Below are positions 1 through 4,469 of a stretch of DNA of 7,976 nt, in pieces. The translations under genes were made by a program, and so were the position numbers. Source of the stretch: JBGTKH01 sp041744735 (GTDB lineage Bacteria; Planctomycetota; Planctomycetia; Pirellulales; Pirellulaceae); NCBI GenBank assembly GCA_041744735.1, contig JBGTKH010000354.1:1-7976 (forward strand), read 5' to 3'. The first letter of the stretch is position 1, and each line of letters starts with the position of its first letter. The notes under the pieces are model-generated. The model made no database searches. It was not told the DNA's origin and saw only the letters and a list, made by a program, of their open reading frames with translations.

Positions 1-1278
1 CAGCAAGAACGCCACGACCATCGCCAGATTCATTTCAAAATATGCAGAGAAAACCCGCGGGCAGACCAACGCCACAAGCACACCGCCCAGCGCCCCACCG
101 GCCGCAATCAGCAGGTAGAACAAAGTCAAGTGCCGCGGTGCCGGTTTCAACCGCACTAACTCGCCGTGACACACCATGCACGTGCAAAACAACGCAAGCA
201 TGTGAACCCAGACGATCACTTGAATGTTTTCGCTGTAGCTCGAAAAGGACGATTCTAGCTTCATCCATTTCAGCAATTCGTCAATGCGCAAAGTCGATAG
301 GACACGATCGACGTCGCTGGCGAGCGTCAATTCGCTCACGGCCACAATCGACAGCGCGCCGGCCAAGCCGGCACCGGTGCTGGAATACCATGCCGGGTTA
401 TCAAAGCAGATGATGAACGACAATAGGTATAAGCTCAGCGGCACAACCCACAGAAACGGCACGACGGCAATGTCCTGGCAAACATGGTTCGTTACCGCCA
501 GCAGCATCACCGACGCCAACGCCGGCAGCAACAGCCACGACAAGCATGTCGAGATGGTCGGTTTGACTTCAACATTGAGTCCGTCATCCGATGCTTCTGA
601 ACCGTGCTGAACAGCGGTTTTGTCCGGCGAAACTACAACTTCCGTCGCAAGAGTCTCCGGACCAAAGTGCCGCGAACGCCAAATCATCACCGCCAGCCAC
701 GCACCCAGGGCCGCAAACAGGCCAAAGCCCACTGACCACAGCGTGCCTTGGAAATTCGTAGCCAGCAGTGGCTCGAACAAGAAAGGGTAGCTAAGCAGCG
801 CCCCCAGCGATCCGATGTTCGAGAGCGCGTACAAGCGATACGGCGAGCGGCCGGGATACATGCGGCTGTACCAAGCCTGAATCAGCGGCCCGGTCGTCGA
901 GAGCACAAAGTACGGCAAGCCGACGCAAACGAACAGCAGCAGCAGAATTCGCCACGTCGGATAGTCGCCGCTGGCCGGCTTCCAATCGCTGCCGGGCGTG
1001 ATCGGCAGCATAATCAGCGCGGCCGCGATCAAAATCAAGTGAATCGCGCCTTGCCAAGTGGAACGCCGCATCCGCGTCAGCCAATGCGCATAGGCGTAGC
1101 CGCCCAATAGCATCACTTGAAAGAACAGCAAACAAGTCGTCCACACCGCGGGGCTGCCGCCAAACCACGGCAGGATCATCTTGCTAATGATTGGCTGGAC
1201 TTGGAACAGCAGAAACGCGCTGAGAAAGATCGTCGCCGCGCACCACCAAGCGAACCCGCTACCCCGATTGTCTTGCAT
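1..1278 (-). CDS. Fused MFS/spermidine synthase-type membrane protein (3' part missing)
   Basis: The reading frame is open from an ATG at 1278 to the left edge, giving 426 residues without a stop, so the C-terminal part lies outside the window. Seen: a very hydrophobic N-terminus (about residues 9-31) running into FQVQPIISKMILPWFGG, then about ten further hydrophobic segments (near 47-65, 78-94, 109-128, 152-172, 180-200, 245-264, 272-292, 302-320, 353-371, 384-406). The link at about 201-243 is polar. A second motif, MVCHGELVRLKPAPRHLT, lies at 368-385, followed by a glycine-rich helix. Known: both motifs are typical of large planctomycete proteins annotated as fused MFS/spermidine synthases, where a multi-helix membrane half precedes a Rossmann-type aminopropyltransferase-like half. 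That second half would be off the window and cannot be checked. GAGG at 1290-1287 lies 8 nt before the ATG and supports this start. The frame stays open further upstream, but the strong family-like N-terminus begins here. Substrate and reaction are unknown; true polyamine synthesis should not be assumed. It follows the RraA-like gene on the same strand and may share its transcript. Confidence 0.85.
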   Translation of the reverse strand, partial: MQDNRGSGFAWWCAATIFLSAFLLFQVQPIISKMILPWFGGSPAVWTTCLLFFQVMLLGGYAYAHWLTRMRRSTWQGAIHLILIAAALIMLPITPGSDWKPASGDYPTWRILLLLFVCVGLPYFVLSTTGPLIQAWYSRMYPGRSPYRLYALSNIGSLGALLSYPFLFEPLLATNFQGTLWSVGFGLFAALGAWLAVMIWRSRHFGPETLATEVVVSPDKTAVQHGSEASDDGLNVEVKPTISTCLSWLLLPALASVMLLAVTNHVCQDIAVVPFLWVVPLSLYLLSFIICFDNPAWYSSTGAGLAGALSIVAVSELTLASDVDRVLSTLRIDELLKWMKLESSFSSYSENIQVIVWVHMLALFCTCMVCHGELVRLKPAPRHLTLFYLLIAAGGALGGVLVALVCPRVFSAYFEMNLAMVVAFLL

Positions 1279-1372
1279 AAACGGGTCCTCGACGCCAGCA
1301 TCTGTATTGGTGCGGCCTGCGGTTGTTCCAATCTGCGGTTGGTGCGATCTCGTTCCCAAGCGTGAAAACAGG

Positions 1373-2101
1373 TCACTTGGCCCGCGAAACTCGCTGCTGC
1401 AACTTGGCCGACACGGACTGAAACTCCTTGCGCAGTTCGGAGAATTTGGCCACGCTCTTCTCGCCGGGCGCTTTGACGTAGTCGAGCATGATCGCTTCGG
1501 CCGCCACAAAGTCGTCGGCCACGCCCAGCAACTCCGAGACGATCTCGAGCGGGATGTTCGTCACGCCGTTCGTGTCACCGTGTAACAGGTCGCCCTGGTT
1601 GACCATTAATCCGCCGACGCGCGCCGGCAGGCCGAGATGCAGCATGTGGCAATAGCCGTGCGAGCAGATCGTCGAGCCGGTGAAGACCGGATACTTGATC
1701 GCTCGCACCTGATCCAAATCGCGCCCGCCGCCGTTGGTCACCAGGCCGACGGAGCCGAAGGCTTGATAGGTCGAGCACATCACTTCTCCGAACACCGCGG
1801 CCACCGGCGGATCGTCCAGATCCTGAAATACGACCACCGCCGGGCCGGGCAGCGCGGCGAACTGTTCCAGTTGTTTCTGAATGCTGCCGTACGCATCACC
1901 TCCCGCGGGCGGCGCGTCGCTGCGAAATGCGGCCGTGCAAGCAAAGCCGACCATCGGCGGCAGTTCGGGGAAATCGCACTTGATGCGTCCGTCCATGTAA
2001 CCCCGATTGCGCGGCCGGACGTCGAACAATTCGATGATGTTGCAGATCGTCGGCGTGTCGTACTTGGCAAGTTTTTGCAGGTCGGTTTGTGAAATCGTCA
2101 T
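1373..2101 (-). CDS. RraA-family protein (HMG/CHA aldolase-like fold)
   Basis: A 242-residue protein that fits the RraA family in length and motifs. Seen: N-terminal LAKYDTPTICNIIELFDVR (11-29), GEVM (105-108) and the signature VTNGGGRDLDQV (121-132). R127 and D128 match the Arg-Asp pair that binds substrate and the divalent metal in class II pyruvate aldolases of this fold. A following segment, PVFTGSTICSHGY (138-150), is also family-like. The C-terminus (about 213-242) is charged and probably helical. Known: the family includes the RNase E inhibitor RraA, 4-hydroxy-4-methyl-2-oxoglutarate aldolases, oxaloacetate decarboxylases and many uncharacterised members once mislabelled demethylmenaquinone methyltransferases. 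The intact R-D pair makes a metal-dependent lyase plausible, but the substrate cannot be told from the sequence. Many relatives read V-x-D-G where this has T-N-G. The start codon sits inside the first unit of a heptamer repeat array. AAGGA at 2116-2112, inside that array, is the only Shine-Dalgarno-like sequence and is 10 nt from the ATG. Confidence 0.85.
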   Translation of the reverse strand: MTISQTDLQKLAKYDTPTICNIIELFDVRPRNRGYMDGRIKCDFPELPPMVGFACTAAFRSDAPPAGGDAYGSIQKQLEQFAALPGPAVVVFQDLDDPPVAAVFGEVMCSTYQAFGSVGLVTNGGGRDLDQVRAIKYPVFTGSTICSHGYCHMLHLGLPARVGGLMVNQGDLLHGDTNGVTNIPLEIVSELLGVADDFVAAEAIMLDYVKAPGEKSVAKFSELRKEFQSVSAKLQQRVSRAK

Positions 2102-2201
2102 TGGTCATTTGTCCTTGGTCACTCGTCACTCGTCATTTGTCATTGGTCATTGGTCATTGGTCATTGGTCATTGGTCATTTGTCATTGGTCATTGGTCATT
2201 T
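2097..2201. repeat. Tandem heptamer array, 15 units of GTCATTK
   Basis: Fifteen head-to-tail 7-bp units with consensus GTCATTG or GTCATTT on the plus strand. Units 3 (2111-2117), 4 and 5 (2118-2131) are degenerate (GTCCTTG, GTCACTC); units 6-15 are almost perfect. Because 7 is not a multiple of 3, the array opens spurious ORFs rich in V-I-G-H-W on the plus strand. The first unit contains the start codon of the RraA-family gene. Short tandem repeats of this look are known between genes in cyanobacteria and planctomycetes; no function is established. Confidence 0.95.
2111..2116 (-). promoter_or_regulatory. Likely ribosome binding site of the RraA-family gene, made from a variant repeat unit
   Basis: On the minus strand this reads AAGGAC, ending 10 nt before the ATG at 2101. 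It exists only because the third heptamer carries a C in place of the usual A; normal units read AAATGAC or CAATGAC and resemble no ribosome binding site. No other purine-rich stretch lies at a suitable distance. Confidence 0.45.
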
Positions 2202-2222
2202 GCCTCGTCGAATGTCCTCAGC

Positions 2223-2250
2223 AAATGACAAATGACAAATGACCAATGAC
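2223..2250. repeat. Inverted mini-array of the same heptamer, 4 units
   Basis: Four units reading AAATGAC (three times) and CAATGAC, that is, the reverse complement of the 2097-2201 array. They are separated from it by a 21-nt spacer (2202-2222). Together with the last four units of the large array (2174-2201) they can fold into a long imperfect hairpin; the innermost 8 bp (2195-2202 with 2222-2229) pair perfectly. The array therefore changes orientation here, which points to an inversion or to insertion of a second copy. Confidence 0.9.
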
Positions 2251-2269
2251 AGAATTCAGATTGGCTGCC

Positions 2270-2298
2270 AGACTACCAACCCGGCGCGTGCTTCTCAA
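2270..2298 (-). promoter_or_regulatory. Weak candidate promoter for the RraA-family gene
   Basis: On the minus strand, TTGAGA (2298-2293) is followed after 17 nt by TAGTCT (2275-2270). The -35 box is fair and the -10 box is poor. It lies after the glnA hairpin and before the repeat arrays, so a transcript from it would carry the heptamers in its leader. Nothing better is visible between glnA and the RraA gene. Confidence 0.2.
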
Positions 2299-2313
2299 GC
2301 GGCTGAGCGCAAA

Positions 2314-2348
2314 GAGAAACCCGGTTTCTCGAAGAAACCGGGTTTCTT
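2314..2348 (-). terminator. 15-bp perfect hairpin downstream of glnA; terminator-like palindrome
   Basis: The arms 2315-2329 (AGAAACCCGGTTTCT) and 2333-2347 (AGAAACCGGGTTTCT) are exact reverse complements around a 3-nt CGA loop; 2314/2348 adds a G-T pair. Each arm is itself nearly self-complementary, so alternative cruciform pairings exist. It begins 32 nt after the glnA stop codon, a usual place for an intrinsic terminator. The T-run that follows on the minus strand is only three T's (2313-2311), so termination would be inefficient or factor-assisted. I recall similar AAACCCGGTTT palindromes scattered in planctomycete and cyanobacterial genomes, so it may be an interspersed element that happens to serve as a terminator. 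Confidence 0.6.
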
Positions 2349-2379
2349 GGATTTCTCAGGATTTTCGCTGACTGATGCC

Positions 2380-3792
2380 TTACATGTCATAGTACAAGCA
2401 GAACTCGTACGGATGCGGACGCAGGCGGACCGCGTCGGCTTCCTTCTCCCGCTTGTAGTTGATCCAGGTCGAGATCACGTCGGGCGTGAACACGTCGCCG
2501 CGGAGCAGGTACTCGTGGTCGCGTTCCAGCGCCACAAGCACCTCGTCCAGCGAACCGGGTGTCTGCGGGATTTCCGCCCGCTCTTCCGGCTCCAGATCGT
2601 ACAAGTCCTTGTCCAGCGGCTCGCCCGGAATGATCGTGTTCTGGATGCCGTCGACGGCCGCCATGATGATCGCCGCGAATGCCAAGTACGGATTGCAACT
2701 CGGGTCCGGGCAGCGGAACTCGACACGCTTCGCCTTCGGGCTCGGGCTGTACATCGGGATGCGGCAACAGGCCGAGCGATTGCGCTGTGAATAAGCCAGA
2801 TTCACCGGCGCTTCGTAGCCCGGCACCAAACGCTTGTAGCTGTTGGTCGTCGGGTTGGTGAAAGCCAGGATCGACGGAGCGTGCTTCAACACGCCGCCGA
2901 TGGCATGGATCGCCATTTCGCTCAGACCGGCATACCCGCTGCCGGCGAACAGCGGTTCGCCGTCTTTCCAAATCGAGAAATGCGTGTGCATGCCCGAACC
3001 GTTGTCGCCAAACAGCGGCTTCGGCATGAACGTGACGGTCTTGTTGTACTTGCGGGCCACGTTCTTCAGCACGTACTTGTAAATCAATACATTGTCGGCC
3101 ATCCGCACCAGCGGCCCGAACCGCATGTCGATTTCCGACTGGCCGGCCGTGGCGACTTCGTGATGTTGAGCTTCGATGTCGATGCCGCAATCGATCAGCG
3201 TCTGCATCATCTCGTTGCGGATGTCCATCAACTGATCCGACGGCGGCACAGGGAAGTAGCCTTCCTTGTAACGCAGCTTGTAGCCCAAGTTCGGGTTCTC
3301 CACTCGGCCGCGGTTCCATTCGCCTTCGATGCTGTCGATGTGGTAGTACCCTTCGTGTGCATTTTGATCGAATCGGACGTCGTCAAAGATGAAGAACTCA
3401 GCCTCGGGTCCGATGAAGGCCGTGTCGCCGATGCCGGTACTCTGCAGGTAGCTGACCGTCTTGCGAGCGATGTTACGCGGGTCGCGGCTATAATCTTCGC
3501 GCGTGATCGGGTCCTGAATGTTGCAGATCATCACCAGCGTCGGCAGCTTGGTGAAGGGATCCAGGAATGCGGTGTCTGGCTGCGGCACGACCAGCATGTC
3601 GCTTTCGTTAATCGCCTGCCAGCCGCGGATACTCGAACCGTCGAAGCCGAGCCCGTCCTCGAATACATCTTCATCCAACTTGTTCACCGGAATTGTGAAG
3701 TGCTGCCACAACCCCGGAAAATCCATGAACCTCAAGTCCACCGCCTTGACGTCCTTTTCACGGCATAGAGCCAATACCTCTTTCGGCTTCAC
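2380..3792 (-). CDS. glnA: Glutamine synthetase, type I-beta
   Basis: Catalyses ATP-dependent condensation of glutamate and ammonia to glutamine in the cytoplasm, as a dodecamer. Seen in the 470-residue protein: beta-grasp N-domain with DGSSIRGW (D51), metal and substrate ligands E130 and E132 (GPEAEFF), E212 and E220, H269 in NGSGMHTHFS, R339 (NRSA), and E358/R360 in VEFRCPDPS. Numbering is within one residue of the enterobacterial enzyme. Y398 in DKDLYDLEPEE is the adenylylation tyrosine of the I-beta group, and the C-terminus HPYEFCLYYDM is typical. The GTG start at 3792 was chosen because GGGAG lies 7 nt upstream, the product has normal length, and homologous N-termini begin around here. 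The in-frame ATG at 3882 would add 30 residues unlike the family and has no ribosome binding site. A sigma70-like promoter lies about 110 nt upstream and a hairpin lies after the stop. The presence of Y398 suggests control by GlnE-type adenylylation, but no glnB, glnE or ntr gene is in the window. Confidence 0.97.
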   Translation of the reverse strand: MKPKEVLALCREKDVKAVDLRFMDFPGLWQHFTIPVNKLDEDVFEDGLGFDGSSIRGWQAINESDMLVVPQPDTAFLDPFTKLPTLVMICNIQDPITREDYSRDPRNIARKTVSYLQSTGIGDTAFIGPEAEFFIFDDVRFDQNAHEGYYHIDSIEGEWNRGRVENPNLGYKLRYKEGYFPVPPSDQLMDIRNEMMQTLIDCGIDIEAQHHEVATAGQSEIDMRFGPLVRMADNVLIYKYVLKNVARKYNKTVTFMPKPLFGDNGSGMHTHFSIWKDGEPLFAGSGYAGLSEMAIHAIGGVLKHAPSILAFTNPTTNSYKRLVPGYEAPVNLAYSQRNRSACCRIPMYSPSPKAKRVEFRCPDPSCNPYLAFAAIIMAAVDGIQNTIIPGEPLDKDLYDLEPEERAEIPQTPGSLDEVLVALERDHEYLLRGDVFTPDVISTWINYKREKEADAVRLRPHPYEFCLYYDM

Positions 3793-3810
3793 TGTCAGTC
3801 TCCCTTTTTC
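3793..3810 (-). promoter_or_regulatory. Ribosome binding site fixing the glnA GTG start
   Basis: On the minus strand, GAAAAAGGGAGACTGACA precedes the GTG at 3792; GGGAG ends 7 nt before it. This decides for the GTG over the upstream ATG at 3882, which has no purine-rich sequence in front. Confidence 0.75.
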
Positions 3811-3902
3811 ACAAAACCAGTTTGAAGAAGGATTCGGCGTTTGACCGCCAAAACAGGCACGGCTAAGAACTGCCGGTGCCATCGCCGCCTCGACAAGCCT
3901 GA

Positions 3903-3930
3903 GTTATAGCGCTTTACCGCTTAAAATCAA
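3903..3930 (-). promoter_or_regulatory. Sigma70-like promoter of glnA
   Basis: Read on the minus strand: -35 TTGATT (3930-3925), 16-nt spacer, -10 TATAAC (3908-3903). This predicts a transcript start near 3896 and a leader of roughly 105 nt before the GTG start. A run of A's just upstream of the -35 box (minus strand, about 3949-3944) could act as an UP-type element. No sigma54 (-24/-12 GG/GC) motif was recognised, so nitrogen control by NtrC at this promoter is not supported by sequence. Confidence 0.6.
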
Positions 3931-4132
3931 TTGGGTTAGGCGATTTTTTCTGGATTTGCCGGCGACGGCCGTTGGACTCTCCGAGGCTGTGAGCGTCAAG
4001 CTACGCGGTTTGACCGCCGCACTGGACACGCATACCATTGCCCCGACGCCCAACTCACGGACCGGTTCAAGACGCACCGACGCGCCAGGACGCGCAACCG
4101 GCGAATCAATGTCGGCATCAATTCTCGGCTAT

Positions 4133-4215
4133 CCCTTGCAACGTGAACCACACGGTCCCGTGCCACTGCTTCCGCCGCGGAAGCAGTGCCACCCTTGCAA
4201 CAAGAACCGCGCTGT
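4133..4215. repeat. Imperfect direct repeats flanking the palindrome
   Basis: CCCTTGCAACGTGAACC at 4133-4149 and CCCTTGCAACAAGAACC at 4192-4208 match in 15 of 17 positions, and weaker similarity continues to 4156 and 4215. They bracket the hairpin at 4160-4192 almost symmetrically. This arrangement suits a small interspersed element or a degenerate tandem duplication; no coding capacity is present. Confidence 0.6.
4160..4192. repeat. 33-nt palindrome, interspersed-repeat type
   Basis: CACTGCTTCCGC (4164-4175) and GCGGAAGCAGTG (4177-4188) are perfect reverse complements around one base. After one C-C mismatch the pairing resumes for three more base pairs (4160-4162 with 4190-4192). As it lies between two divergent promoters, it cannot be the terminator of either neighbour. 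I recall GCACTGCTT-type palindromes as frequent in planctomycete intergenic DNA, which would make it a REP-like element; the copy number in this genome cannot be seen here. Confidence 0.75.
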
Positions 4216-4267
4216 TCCGAGCTTGCAAGTCGTGCCGAATGGCCGCCAAAAGTTTCTCGCCAGTCTT

Positions 4268-4296
4268 TTGACCACGGGCAAATCGTGACCTATATT
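4268..4296 (+). promoter_or_regulatory. Sigma70-like promoter of the S41 protease gene
   Basis: -35 TTGACC (4268-4273), 17-nt spacer, -10 TATATT (4291-4296): four bases or more of each box match consensus and the spacing is ideal. The transcript would start near 4303 and have a leader of about 165 nt. The -10 box overlaps the left arm of an inverted repeat. Confidence 0.6.
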
Positions 4297-4342
4297 CAAC
4301 TGGCTGAAGGTCCGTCAATCTTCTCAGCCGCCCCAGTTGAAT
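4294..4342. promoter_or_regulatory. Inverted repeat overlapping the -10 box; operator or leader hairpin
   Basis: ATTCAACTGG (4294-4303) and CCAGTTGAAT (4333-4342) are perfect 10-bp inverted repeats 29 nt apart. Inside them, CTGA (4304-4307) can also pair with TCAG (4324-4327). The left arm covers the end of the -10 box and the predicted start site. It could be a two-half-site operator, or part of a structure in the leader RNA. No regulator gene is adjacent. Confidence 0.5.
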
Positions 4343-4469
4343 GACATCCTGATTCGGCGCTGGCCCGTTTCAAACTATCCCCGTCCGTTGTTTACCGTGC
4401 GTCACGCGGCGGTAGGCAAGTGGGAAGTTTGCCGGGGCGAGCGCTCCTACCCGAGAGGTGGAACGAAAC

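Larger units (their letters stand above)
3931..4267. other. Divergent intergenic region, no supported gene
   Basis: Between the glnA and protease promoters. A 110-codon frame with a TTG start (3956-4288, plus) is open but has no ribosome binding site, is rich in R, P and T, and reads through the palindrome below, so I do not call it. A stretch at about 3980-4010 (GAGGCTGTGAGCGTCAAGC) resembles phrases I recall as repeated between planctomycete genes, but this is weak. The only clear structure is the hairpin and direct repeats at 4133-4215. Confidence 0.6.

Noticed and set aside
791..1168. 125-residue minus-strand frame inside the membrane-protein gene
   Set aside because: It is an alternative frame of the same strand; the membrane-protein frame has clear family motifs through this stretch and continues to the window edge.
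1300..1350. Short duplicated phrases (TTGGTGCG, CTGCGGTTG) between the RraA and membrane-protein genes
   Set aside because: Each copy is only 8-9 bp and there is no longer pattern; it may be a tiny duplication but supports no feature.
2007..2228. Small plus-strand gene with repeated VIGHW motifs
   Set aside because: It is only the translation of the heptamer array plus the antisense of the RraA gene, with no ribosome binding site.
2097..2250. CRISPR array
   Set aside because: The unit is 7 bp with no unique spacers and there are no cas genes; it is a simple tandem repeat.
2881..3768. 295-residue plus-strand frame opposite glnA
   Set aside because: It is the antisense of a highly conserved gene; long shadow frames are common in GC-rich DNA. 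The same holds for the 310-residue minus-strand frame at 2387-3319.
2380..3882. glnA starting at the ATG at 3882 (500 residues)
   Set aside because: The extra 30 residues are unlike glutamine synthetase and no ribosome binding site precedes the ATG; it would lie about 14 nt from the predicted transcript start. The GTG at 3792 has a strong one and gives the normal length.
3956..4288. 110-residue plus-strand protein in the divergent gap
   Set aside because: TTG start with no ribosome binding site, low-complexity composition, and it reads through a palindromic repeat and into the ctpA promoter. Best explained as chance in GC-rich DNA.
4458..4469. GTG at 4458 as start of ctpA
   Set aside because: The purine-rich GAGAG touches the GTG with no spacing, while the ATG at 4470 has GAGGTGG 8 nt upstream and gives a cleaner signal peptide.
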